Positions 12,130-23,860 of a DNA stretch of 64,000 nt are shown in pieces. The notes under the pieces are model-generated. The model was not told the DNA's origin and searched no databases. It saw nothing but the letters and a program-made list of their open reading frames with translations. Position numbers and translations under genes: made by a program. Each line of letters opens with the position of its first letter. Position 1 is the first letter of the stretch. The stretch is from Dipteris shenzhenensis (taxonomy: Eukaryota; Polypodiophyta; Polypodiopsida; Gleicheniales). The stretch lies in NCBI GenBank assembly GCA_047967505.1, contig CM106540.1, one strand, 5' to 3'.

Positions 12130-14215
12130 TCTCACTCACTCACTATGTTATGAAGACATTGTTCAAATTGTAAAGGAAGTTTAAAATCCTCACTTTACCA
12201 ATGCTATGGCAACCTTCCAAACTGCACATTAAGTGAAAGTTTCTCCCTAGCCAACTGACAACCCCCAATGCAAAGCATGCAAAAACAAAAAATCCCATGC
12301 ACCAATATGAAAGGATTCGATTGAATAAGTAGACACTAGGCACAAACAATAGCATAACAAAGAACAAGAGTACTAGCAATTTAAAAAACAAGAGTTACAT
12401 GACCAAAAGCAAGAGTAGTAGCATGACTAGAAGTAAGAGTAGTAGCATGATAAAAAGTATGAGCAAGCACCAGGAAATAGCAACGTCACACACACACACA
12501 CCCCCACGCACATATATAGACATAGACACACACACACACACGCACACACATACTCGCATGCGCACACACACACGCATAGATTTATTGAGCTAGATTTAGT
12601 CATGTTACTTTCCACGTGCATCGTCATACTCACTTACACAACAAGGAAGTACGATTGGTAGCTATTGTGGCCATCAAATTTCTAGATAAAAAGCCATGGC
12701 TAAATTGACACTATGTGTTAGGAATGAATGTTGCACTATCTTGTGGTTTTAAGTTGTGAGGAGATTGAGGAACTTGAAGGAAGGATAGAGTTATGGTTGA
12801 GGTGGGAATCGCATAAGGTTGAAGCTTGAGTTACCATCTTGGAATCTTGTGGAAGCCAAGTTATGTGAATTTACCTCAACAATTTATTGAGTTGATACGA
12901 TATTGAGAGAGGAAGGTGGACTTTGTCACTGATTAAAAGGAGGTTAATAATAATATTAAAGGCTTATTGACTTTCTTAACAATTGTTTAGAAGACAATAA
13001 TTAGACTTTTTCATCATATATATACAATGTTTCATGCTTCAACCTAATATGCTTTTGGCAAGCTTTTTCTTCTATCATGCATTTGGTAGATTTTTTAATT
13101 ACTTCTTTTTTGTGTAATTCCATCTTGCTATAATGTATGCCTACATGTGGATTGCCTTAATATCTACAAAATTTAAAGAATTCATTAACCATTGTTGTTA
13201 CAACTAAGTGGCATGATGCACTCTTTCATTTTCAAGGTGATCTGTAAATGTTTGGATGCTCTTAAGGGCTTCTTACACTTGTCATGGAATAAATCTATCT
13301 TTTTATTGAAAAGTTTCTATGAAAATAAAATTCAAGAAATGACCTAGAGACTAATTTTCAGGTAGATCCTAAAGACTTGTATGAATGAGTTGTGGTCCTT
13401 GATTTTGTTTGACAAAAGGGATTCCTAAACCACTTTCCCATAGAATAAGCAAAGCATTTCTCATTAGAGCAATGCATTGTTGTTTGAATACATTTTCCAA
13501 TTTCATACAGACAAGGCTTTTATAATTAACATGCCTAAATATTTTATGTCAAATAAGCCAACTAGATAATGGAATTATCATGACTTGCCAAGTTATCACG
13601 ACTTACAAAATTAGCCTATTGTTTGGGAAATTGTGCGAGAAGTTTGAAATTTTCTACCAACTTTGATTCCTTAAGCAACGTATTGTCCTCACATCTTAAG
13701 ACTTCTCTTCTATTGATATACGTCATAACTATTATCTAGCATTTGATCGAAAAAAGGAAGACTTTAAGGGACTTTAAGTAAGACCCAATACATATAAAAA
13801 ACCCTTAATAGCTTTGGTCTGATCAAAATAATTTATTATTGTTGTTGATAGTAAACTTATTACTTCAATTGACCTTGATCCTCTTTAAAATTGAACACTT
13901 GTTTCTAAGAATTGGAAATTTTCACATATTTGAAAATCATCTACATGATTGATCCTATGACTGATGGCACCGGTGCCAACAAAATGACCATGCCAGTACT
14001 AGGTTTCTTACTCTACATAACAATCATTATAGTCATTGAATGATGAACCCATGGGATATTTAGAAGAGGAAAATGAAAAGCTATTTGATCGGCTTGTTAC
14101 CAATAGTCAAGGTGTCCCATTTAGGGAAATGAAAGCCCAATGAGTATAAGTATTGGTAAAAGGAAAGATGTTCAGTAGAATGGCAGCCACCATGGCATGA
14201 GGTCAAAATGTCGAT
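10600..14215. other. Intergenic, simple repeats only
   Basis: No coding domain was recognised on either strand. A compound CT-rich tract fills 11,901-12,109 and ends in (CA)n to about 12,129, and CA-rich tracts lie at 12,487-12,572. The long serine/leucine or arginine/glutamate frames over 11,831-12,173 are translations of the microsatellite. Confidence 0.55.
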
Positions 14216-14219
14216 ATGC

Positions 14220-14650
14220 ATCACGAAAACCAGCCTATGAGACTGATATTTTTAGCCAAAAAGAAGATCCTATACTTCCAATACTTCTCCTAGGTCTATG
14301 AAGTGAATGGGCTATCTGATGATGATAACAAGATTGGCACCTTCTTTATGTATCTAGATGACAAGGCCATGGAATGGTGCATGGATTCATTGGTGTAGAG
14401 AAAGGTAACATTGGGGGGCCTAAAAATGACTTTTACCTAAGTTTTAAAAGGGTGTATTTAAATATGATCCTTTGAATCTTCTAAATTTTATCAAATAGTT
14501 GCAAAGGGACAATTGTGTTGTCAGAAGCAATATTCTTATATGTAGACCTCTAGAATCCCTCCTAATAGAAGCCTTTATCATATGATGCTCTAAAGTCCCT
14601 CCTAAGAGAAGCCTCTTGCTCATCTTCTTTAGAGTACTCAATTAGCCAAT
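14220..14650 (+). pseudogene. Ty3/gypsy gag scar
   Basis: After frame correction the plus strand reads as a retrotransposon capsid segment: a YFQYFS / EVNGLSDDDNKIGTFFMYL / DDKAMEWCMDSLV stretch, then TLGGLKMTFT and a final KFYQIVAKGQLCCQ. The pattern (hydrophobic, DDxxK, then EW) matches the Retrotrans_gag core. Several stops break it, and no linked protease or reverse transcriptase is visible downstream. Confidence 0.5.
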
Positions 14651-17130
14651 ACAAACCTATAATGTCAAAAGTGTCTACACTAACTTTCTTAGTTATTGTA
14701 AAGAAACTTTATGAAAAGTAGATAATAGGAATTCCAATGGCTTTTGGTGTCAAGATAGATGATAAACCTCAAAATTGACTAAAGCAAAAAGCAATACCTC
14801 TCTATATTCACTTTCAAAATATAGCACAGAAGAGAGAATTAGAAAGCCATTGTAAGCTAAAGAGATAATTGACAATGTGGTAGCAAAGATAAGATTAGGA
14901 ATGCCAAAGACATAACCCATGCTACCTATCATCAAAATGGGTGAAGGTTGCCTAGAAGTTATTTGTGTAGTGTCTTGTATATTGCATGGAACCACATTAA
15001 AAATGAATTCCCCATCATAATAACAATCTAAAAAACATGGCTATGTATGGAAATCATGAGACCATCACATGTAAATATATTCCCAACAATAGGATGCATA
15101 GCAAATTTTCCCAATTGAACCTTGCAAACTCTCAATCATTTGGTATATTTTAATCCAACAACCTCTTATGGGGAAAGGAATATATAGATTATTTTTGAAA
15201 TGTATAGAGTATTTTTTAAAGTACCATTGCCACCCCCTCTAGTCTCGCCTTCTAAACTATAAGCATGATCTATGACCCAAGTTGTCCAAGTAGCTTAGAT
15301 GATGGGAACTAATGTGGAGTATGATAAGGAAGACTATGACAATCAAATAGAAGATCTTGCGATATTCAGTAGGAAATTGTGTCTCTGTCTATGGTGGAGC
15401 ACCTAGTTTTGTTGCCAATTATAAAAGGAATTCTAGAAAGCTTACAATCCACTTTAAGTATAGAGGGCCCTATAAGTTTTCAAAGTGCCCTAGTTGAGTG
15501 CAAGGAGAAAAGTTTCCATAACTATGTCTTGATCATAGAATTGGTCACCTATATATACAGACTACCATTTATAAAAATAGATCAACCTACTACAAAACAT
15601 TCTACTTCCACAACTCCTCTAACCATAATAGTAGTAGACGTACTAAGAGAAAGGTTATGATGGTACAAGTTATGACAAGGCAACAAGTTACCAATTAAAC
15701 AAAGAAACATAGGTCTCCACAAGTTTTAAGAATGAAGGCAACTCATTTAGAGCCTCTCCTATCATTGAATTCTATGGAATCCATCCCTTCTTTGGGAGGG
15801 TAGACGCATCCCTAGGAGAAGAAAGAACTTTATCAAAAAGTGTAAATAGGCCAAGGATGTCTAGATGAATGAATCCAAAAGACCACGTGATCCGTAACCC
15901 TCTTAAGTACAAATGGGATGAGTGAGAGATGGGGTCCCAATTCTAGTGAAATACTCTCTATTAAGAACTCTTTTTCTAATAATGACTACATATTCTTTTA
16001 TCATCCTCCATCAATCGATAGAGCTGATTCAACTGGCTACCTTTTTTAGCATGTAGCTTATACAAAGTAGCTTCATAGTCCACAATGACTTCTAACATAT
16101 TCACTTTTCATCAGCCATCCATAGCACATATTCATTGATTGATCAACTAGCCTTTGATCTAGGAATACCTCTTTCTCTTTGGCATAGTTTTGTCTTCCCT
16201 TTGGCCTATTTTATTGTTTTGTTTCAAAAGTTGAATGATGATTTGCAACTTAAGAGGAGAAAACCAATTGCTAAATTGCATACACTATGTATGCTCATAT
16301 AATTTTCCTTCCTACTAGCTATATCAATTTTTTGGTTTTTTTCTTTTAAAGCATTTTTTTATTTTGCACTTATTTTTATACTTGTATATACCACTTTGGG
16401 TCTTTTCCACTCTATTGAGGATAAAGAGTATTGTGTACATGTTGTATCATGGTGTTGTACTATGCATAACCTTATCTCTATCCAATTGTTCAATGACTTC
16501 ACCCTATTGGTACAACATCTGGCCTCTTACTTCAGTTGAACTTGACTTGCAACTATGTTACATTACTAAGCCTCAATATTCAATGCCCAGGCACGTAGCT
16601 CCTACTATGCAGCTAGGTTATGCCATTATAGCTCTTAGCTATAGGTCTTCACTTGCAACTATGTTATGCTACTAGGCCTTCACTTGCCACTATGTTATGC
16701 TACTAAGCTTCATTTCTTTAGCAACCCTAGGCTCGGTTAGCCACTTTAACACACAGCTCAACCTCTAGCACAACATCATTTTTTACATCCAATCGTGCTT
16801 GCTTTATGAGTTAAGCTCCTTTCTTTCTCACCATCCTACAAACATTACTCAAATCTATCTCAACAATCACATAGATTATCTCTTGATTTTTAGTCCACTG
16901 GTCAATACCCAAAATCAATGCTCTAATTCATATCTAGGATGCCAACATGTTTTGGGTCTAAGTTGGGACTCCTACCATGTAGATCCCACTCCAAGTTTTT
17001 CTTTAAATCCTAGTTTAGATTGCCTACCCAAATCCTAGTTCCAAATTCTTGTATGTATATGTGTCATCCCAACTCGAGACTCATATCTTCCAAAATTAGA
17101 AATTTGAGTTTGCTATGAAGTTTGTATTTG
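14651..17130. other. Intergenic, no gene recognised
   Basis: The frame at 15,379-15,660 could be further gag-derived sequence but shows no diagnostic motif. Near 16,540-16,700 a phrase CAACTATGTTATGCTACTA is repeated three times in degenerate form. Confidence 0.4.
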
Positions 17131-17139
17131 ACTTATTTG

Positions 17140-17320
17140 GAATTCAACTTTGCTACAAATTTTGAATTTGGTCTATCATATATCTCCTTGTCCTCCTTAG
17201 CTGGGGGCTTAGATGTGGAGGTGGTGACCTCTAACACCCCCTTTGAATTTGCTCTATCATATATCTCCTTGTCCTCATTAGATTTACATGTGGAGGTGGT
17301 GATCTCTAACACCACTGTTC
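17140..17320. repeat. Imperfect tandem duplication, about 90-bp unit
   Basis: Two adjacent copies share GAATTTG, TCTATCATATATCTCCTTGT, ATGTGGAGGTGGTGA and CTCTAACACC with small differences. No function is suggested. Confidence 0.7.
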
Positions 17321-18207
17321 ACTTATTCAAGGTGGACATATGCCCAACCATCAAATGACATGATCAATCTATTTATGAGACATATCCTTAGTGGAAATGT
17401 TAGCAATGTTCTCCTTATGCAAGGAACATCCATGCAAATGCCTGTGGTAGCCCGCTTCCTCCTAGAGGTTGATAGTTTACTCTTAAAAAAACCCTCTCAA
17501 CCAAGAATCTATCAAACACGAAGATCTTGGGAGCCCTCTATTCTATACAAATGGATTAGGCCAAGTAACACATAGAATAGGCCAAGATCTATACAAATAG
17601 ATTTTGGGAGTCCTCTATTCTATACAAATAGAATAGGCCAAGCAATTTTTGTGTGCGCTATAATTGATTCCAAACAAGAAAAATCATACACAAGTCCTAT
17701 CAAGACAAAGATAAAAGACAAAGAAGAGATTATGAAAATCATTATCAACATGGAAAATCTTATACTCACTGCTCCCAATATCAAGTACACAACATTTCAC
17801 ATCCCAAAACTCCTTGAACTCTACAATAATCAAGATATGAGGAACTCGAGAAGCATTTAACTAATAACAAGATACAAACATAAGTGAAAGATTTTCACAA
17901 TTTAATTCAACAAGACACTTGGAGTTTGCAACAAGCTTTTACCATATATAGAGACAACGTGATAGAACCAAAGTAGTTAAGAGGCAAGGTCTACTTCAAT
18001 AACAACGATCGCATAAGCAAGAAAGTTAAGATCAACCATTGACCAATTCGACTCCAATAACTAGAGAGCTCCATGGAAATCACAAAATGTAAATCTAACC
18101 CAAAGTAGCAAATACCCAAGGATAGATAATCACATTGATTCTAGTTAGTTGTTAACTCTATGTCAACAAGGATCAAATCACAATCAAGTGTAGTAAACAA
18201 TGAGATC

Positions 18208-18288
18208 ATTGTGTGTGTGTGTGTATGTGTGTGTGTGTGTGTGTGTGTGTACATGCGTGCATGCGTGTGTGTGTGTGTGTGTGTGCAA
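18208..18288. repeat. (GT)n microsatellite
   Basis: An interrupted GT repeat contains a short ACATGCGTGCATGCGTG interruption. The 17,321-19,330 surroundings hold no recognisable gene. Confidence 0.9.
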
Positions 18289-19336
18289 AGGGCTACTTGT
18301 ATTAACTTGAGAGGTGACTAAGACCTCAAAACTTGACATAAGAGAAAAAGTGACAACAACTACTAAATGTGAGGAAGAAAAAGGCAACATTTATGTTAAT
18401 TTAGTGTTTACCTCATTATTTTAGATGTTAGAAAACATGATGTATAAATTATCATTTCAAATGAGTAGTAAAGTAGCTTATTAATTTACTTCTTAGAAAA
18501 TAGGATGTATAAAATGTTCATTTCATCAAAGTAGTAAAGTAGCAACCCGAGTACAAGGATTTCATGGTCTAATTTTAGTTAGAGTACACTACATAGTGAA
18601 CAAATCAACCTACATGAGGTTGTACAAAATTTATACGCACTCAATTCAATAAGTCTTTTATGTCGAGTATTTGATTGATGTGAAGGAGTGCACCTAGACC
18701 TACCCAACAAGAGATGGATTAAAGCAACATCTTAATAGACTCTTAAGTAGGTGGAATGGTTTAGCTACAAAATATCATTCACCTTGAAGGACAATATATT
18801 GGAAATGAATTCACCTTGAGGCTTTTGGCAAAGCTTCAATTTTGGGACCTATAGCTAAACTACATTAAAATGATTTAGAGGCATAATGGATGCGCTTGGG
18901 AGTACTTAGTAAAATTTCCATGCAAAAACTTGAATGCCAAATGGCCTAGTACATGGGTAATGAAGCAGAGTTTTGGATGTAAAATAAGAAGATTCTTTTC
19001 TCGATCTAGCCAGTCTCTTGGTTGAAAAGTTCTATATTATATATTTTGTGTAGAGAGTATTACTTTATTTATAGAATCTTGGGGTGCATGGTGTTTCTTT
19101 TATTGTGAATGCCTTTTTCTCAAGAAATGGTATCATTAGTATATGCATCTAACAATAACAACAACAACAACAATAATGATAAAAGTAACACTAACAACAA
19201 CAATAGTGGCGATGACGACAACAACAATAATGACAACAGTCATAATAAGTGAGAAAGATGAAGGTGATTGAAATGGTAGATAAATGTGATGCAAATCATG
19301 GAGAAAATGTCCCACAAAACACACATGGAAGGATAC

Positions 19337-19670
19337 TACTACCCCTTAGATTGGTTAGACTATGTAACTTCCTCAACCTAAATGGTCAAGGAGTTAGAAT
19401 GAATAAAACTACTATTGCACCAAGTTTGTATAGGTATTATTAGCACATACAAGAAACTATGATGGGATTAGTATGGGGATTATGTTCCCATCCTTAAATT
19501 ATTTAGACTATCTCCTTAGATTGCTTAGACTTTGAAATTTCCTTAACCAAAAGGGTCAAGGAGTTATAAAAAATACAACTGTAACTATTGCAATAAGTTT
19601 CTAAGGGTATTAGCACACAGAAGGAACTACAATAAGACTAGCATGGTGATGATGTTCCACTGATCCTAGT
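19337..19670. repeat. Diverged tandem duplication, about 165-bp unit
   Basis: Two copies share CCTTAGATTG.TTAGACT, GGTCAAGGAGTTA, AACTATTGCA..AAGTTT and a final TAGCACA...GAACTA stretch. Divergence is appreciable, so the event is old. Confidence 0.6.
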
Positions 19671-20219
19671 CCCATATTAAGCTAAATATTGCAAAAGGGG
19701 AAAAGAGAGGTTTCAACCACACTAGACCTTGGCCTCTAAACCTTGGGGAATAAATTGGAATCCCATTCTTTAGGGATGAAATGATGAAATAACTCCTCTA
19801 CAGCCTCCTCAATTCTCTACACATGCTCTTGGGTCCCTACTATCAACCATGTAGCTTTAAACGAAGATAATAAATTTGTGTAGTGGAATTGAATTCTATA
19901 AGGAGGCTTGGCTGAGGACTTAACTTATGAAAATCATTTATACAAGTAGGGTACAATCATCATTACAACAAAATAGTATGGAAATGCATTCTCCATTCCC
20001 ATCCTATTTCCACTCATGTGCTAGGGCCCTAAGATAGGCACTAATTAGTTTATCATCTTGTTAGGGTCCTAAGATAGAACATCATTGGCTTATCAATTAG
20101 GTAATCGGATTTTTGGTGCCAATCTTAGCCATAACTTTCTCATGATTTTTGTTGCTTTAGTTGTGGGTTTTGGGAGGAGTGTGCTTGTTGTCTTAGAGCA
20201 AACAAAATGAAGCATGTTC

Positions 20220-20690
20220 CATGTCATGCAATATTACCATTTTTCTTGCAATTTTCGGATGATTTTCTATAGTCTCATTTGTCTTTGCAATTTAGAGATG
20301 ATTTAGGTTAAACGAGCATGAAATTAATGCTTGGGGTGGAGGACAATTTAGTGCAAGGATAGTTAAAAAGTGTGCCTCTATTTGTGTGGGATGTAACTTC
20401 ACATGCTTCGATTACTTTGTGTTTTGGGCTTTTTATAGTGGTTTCCAACTATGCTTGGTGTGATAACCGAATGAAAACAAATACTTGATTGGCCATGCAA
20501 TGCTCTCATTTCTACCTATAATTTTCGGGACAATTTAAGGAAAAGGGCTATGAAATAGGATGCATGGTGTGGAGGATAATTTGATGTAAGGGGAGTGAAA
20601 AGTGGAGCTATGTCTACAAGGGATGTAGCTTCACATGCATCAATCACTTCTAGTTTTGGGGGGTGAATCTTACACATCATTTGGAGGGTT
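20220..20690. repeat. Diverged tandem duplication, about 275-bp spacing
   Basis: Matching pieces are CCATG.CATGCAAT, ATAATTTTCGG, GGTGTGGAGGA.AATTT, GGATGTA.CTTCACATGC and the following ATCAC/ATTAC stretch. The copies are strongly diverged and non-coding. Confidence 0.5.
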
Positions 20691-21471
20691 ACATGCAATC
20701 ATCAATGTTACTTTTTTTATGATATTACCAAATTTGGTTTCATGGATTACATAGGAAGGAATGCACAACCATGAGAACATGCCCCAAAGTAAACAATTCA
20801 CAACCAAAACCTAGATTGCTTTTGAAAAAACTATGGCAAAATATTGAACTTCCAAGTTCAGATTGCATAAAAGATGAGCACCTTAGTGAATGAAAACTAT
20901 TACATAGAAGATGAGCACCTTAGTGAATGAAACTTATTGCATTATGAAATTGTTTACATAGAGCTGCATAGTGTTGAGAAATAAGCCTTCAACTGATGCA
21001 AGGCATAAAAAATGTACTAACTGAAGGAGCTAAAATGACTTTTTGTGATGCACTTATGCACAACTTAAAATAGAAGAGTGAGAAGGTGTGATGAGCTCCC
21101 AACCTTCCATTTAGTTTTGTGATGAGGACCTTATTGGTGGTAGACAACTAGAGTGTTCCCAATGTTGGCTAGGCTTTGACTGTAACAAGTGGTAGGAGAC
21201 TCAGAAGCTCCTTGTTTACAAGTGGCTATGTGTAGGAGTGGGGCAAGGAAACTAGTGGATAAGGGAATATATTTTTCAAATAATTCACTAAGGGTAGACA
21301 ACAGAACAAGAAAATGCGACAGAAGTAAGAAAAATTAGAAGATGGGTCGTACACATAGAAGGGAGGGCACTCACATGAGAGTTTCACCATAGTAAGAAAA
21401 TAAAGAAGATTTGAACTTATAATTGATGTAAACGATACACATTCTTTTCTAGCTCTCTTTATGAGCATATG

Positions 21472-21521
21472 ACTTTACCATGGCTTATATTGATCCCAAA
21501 GTTTGAATGGATAGTAACACA

Positions 21522-21582
<61 letters not shown>

Positions 21583-21689
21583 TCATGGGGTAGGCTAAAG
21601 CCCCCCACACGTGGGAGGCTTACCACTCTACTTTACCATGGCTTATATTGATCCCAAAGTTTGAATGGATAGTAACACACTCTTCTCTG

Positions 21690-21724
<35 letters not shown>

Positions 21725-21776
21725 CCTCATGGGGTAGGCTAAAGCCCCCCACACGTGGGAGGCTTACCACTCTACT
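21472..21776. repeat. Near-perfect tandem duplication containing (CT)n(AT)n
   Basis: The unit TTTACCATGGCTTATATTGA ... AGGCTTACCACTCTACT occurs twice back to back. The copies differ mainly in the length of the internal CT and AT runs. A further (AT)n tract lies at 21,904-21,925. The duplication is recent compared with others in this region. Confidence 0.85.
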
Positions 21777-22287
21777 TCCTTTTGGAAGCACATTTTTGAC
21801 TAGTGGGGGGAGGAAATTCCCAAGCCTTTGTTAAAAACCTTACTCTATTCAAGGCTAAACGGGGCTAGCTTGACAGGGGAAGGTTGCTTGTGAACTCTTC
21901 GCATATATATATATATATATATATATCCTATCCTTGGTTGCTCCTTTGAGGTATCTCATGCTAGTCTTTGCTTTTACTCTCTATAACAATCTACCATGGC
22001 TGAAGTTGGAGCCACTTTCGTACTCCATCCTCCACCTCTTACATGCTTTTGTCACGCAAGGGGAAAAACACCTAGAATAGCGGCAACTTGTCACTCCCCT
22101 CCTTTTGAGAAGTTTTTCCACTTTGTAGTATATCTCCCACTACATTTAGGCCAAAGTTGTCACATATTTCCCCTTCCTTTTGAGAAGTTTTCCCCCTCTA
22201 TGTACACAGCATAGGAAATGCACCCTTTTTCATAGTATATCTCCCACTAGATGTAGACCATCCTATCACCCTTTTTCCCTCCCCCCG

Positions 22288-22310
22288 CCCCCCCCCCCCC
22301 AAAAAAAAAA
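22288..22310. repeat. Poly-C followed by poly-A
   Basis: Thirteen C are followed by ten A, with a related C-rich run just upstream. This is the same arrangement as at 3257-3289. Confidence 0.85.
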
Positions 22311-22379
22311 GTGTTCTCAAAGTGGCTTGAATCTTAATAATGCTATGACGAATGTTGGGTTAAAATAATTATTATGGGA

Positions 22380-22602
22380 GGTATATATATACATATATAT
22401 GTATATTGTCTGTTAAACGAGCCATCTTCCATTGCGGGAAGTAACACGAGTTATCTTCCATTTTATGCCTTTGAAGTCATCCATTTCACTCATCAAATTC
22501 CTGCACTTTGCAAGCCTGCAAACCATCGCTTTTTCATTCCCTAGCTCCGAATTTCATTCTACCCTCTTCAGCAATTACCTTCCTGGAGCTCTGCGCTAAT
22601 TC
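22380..22602 (+). promoter_or_regulatory. Candidate promoter and 5' leader start of the WDR26-like gene
   Basis: A TATA-rich run (TATATATATACATATATATG, about 22,383-22,402) is followed by two copies of an ACGAGYYATCTTCCATT motif about 30 bp apart and then pyrimidine-rich sequence, all 450-680 bp upstream of the start codon. No initiator can be fixed by eye. The AT run could equally be a microsatellite. Confidence 0.35.
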
Positions 22603-23065
22603 GTAAGTGCCACTTCTTGCTTTCTCCCGGCCCCCCCCCCCGGGATTGTTTCTTGTAACCACGACCAGAAAGATGCACTGTTCCTATTGTGGCTGCTAAG
22701 GATCGCTTTAGATCGAGGCTTCAAACGGAGAAATTTGTGCCTTTGCCATCTCTATTTCTGCTCCCTTTCACAATCGGAAAGTCCTTGTTCTGGTGCATTT
22801 TTCAGTGTCTGCTCTCCTGGAGCTTTGCGATGACGGGGTGCTGAAGCCTGGATCACACTCGAGAGATTATTGAAAACAAGGAGTGCAAGCTATACATCAA
22901 GGGCAATCTAAAGCGGTAACGTGCTTAATCAATGCTTAAGTTGAGCCATTTTCCCATTATCTGGTTCCTGTGGAAAGGGAGATTTATTTTGTTGTCTTGT
23001 GCAGGATCGCAATTTCGTCTATGCCTCTGAGATTTATGGGCTAGCTTTTGAGGCGGTGCCCTTTC
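22603..23065 (+). other. 5' leader of the WDR26-like gene with likely intron(s)
   Basis: A good donor (TTCGTAAGT at 22,601) suggests a leader intron, though its acceptor is uncertain. A second likely intron runs from the GT at 22,916 to the CAG at 23,002-23,004 (89 bp). Between them lies a minimal upstream frame (ATG ACG GGG TGC TGA near 22,830), followed by an open stretch that stops at the TAG at 23,042. Upstream frames like these can lower translation of the main frame, but that is inference. Confidence 0.45.
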
Positions 23066-23860
23066 ATGGGAGGTGTAGATGACAATGGTCTCCCACCCTT
23101 GAAGCGTCTGAAGCTGTCAATGCCATCGACAGAGATAGGATCAGAAGAGCCAATTCAGAGTGTGCTTTCGGGGTCTCCTGGCATTGCAATGGCCAGGACG
23201 TTACCTGAATCAGATAATGCGACAGTTGGTCCAAAAGGCCTCATAAGGAGGGTGGAGCTTACCAGAATAATAATACAATCTTTATATTCTTTGGGTTACG
23301 AAAAGGCAGCTGCCCTTTTGGAGGAAGAGTCTGGCATTCCTCTCCAGTCTCCGGTTGTCACCAATTTTCGCCAGCAGATTCTCAATGGGAAGTGGGATGA
23401 GGGTGTCGCCACTCTAAGGAATATTGGACTTTTGGATCCTGATACTGTGAAATCTGCCGCTTCTCTAATTTTGCAACAGAAATTCTTTGAGCTTTTAAAC
23501 GAAGGTGACACGGCAGGAGCTTTGAAAACACTGAGGGCCGAAATTTCTCCTTTGCAAATAAAGAAGGACAGGTTACACGATCTGGCTTCCTGTATTATCT
23601 GCCCGTCCAGGGTTCAGTCGCTTTCAAATGTGAAGGAGTCATATCCTAGCATAAATTCTCGATTACAACTGCTGGAAGAACTTCAAGGATTGTTACCGCC
23701 TTCCATCATGATTCCAGAGAAGAGGCTGGAGCATCTCTTGGAGCAGGCATTGAAAGTGCAAAGAGAGGGATGCATATTTCACAATTCTGTAGACCAGGCT
23801 TTGTCCCTGTATACCGATCACAGATGTGGCCCAGACCAAATTCCAACCCAAACCCTTCAG
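23066..23860 (+). CDS. WDR26: WDR26/Gid7-like LisH-CTLH-WD40 protein, exon 1
   Basis: This exon encodes residues 1-265 of a plant WDR26-type protein, a substrate-receptor or scaffold subunit of the CTLH/GID ubiquitin ligase that also binds RanBPM-type partners. The ATG (MGGVDDNG...) is preceded in frame by a TAG at 23,042 and matches the MGG start of plant homologues. Residues 11-17 (PLKRLKL) resemble a nuclear-localisation patch. A LisH motif spans about 61-92 (SLYSLGYEKAAALLEEESGI), and a CTLH region spans about 98-160 (QQILNGKWDEGVATL, then QKFFELLNEGDTAGALKTLR). The family-typical IPEKRLEHLLEQAL and LYTDHRCGPDQIP follow near 216 and 248. The exon ends CTTCAG before GTCATT in phase 0. That donor is weak, but the join to exon 2 restores the family sequence exactly. 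If intron 1 is not removed, the frame stops at 23,881. Confidence 0.93.

Noticed and set aside
11831-12173. Overlapping frames on both strands rich in RE or SL repeats
   Set aside because: All are produced by the same CT/CA tract. A dinucleotide repeat is open in many frames.
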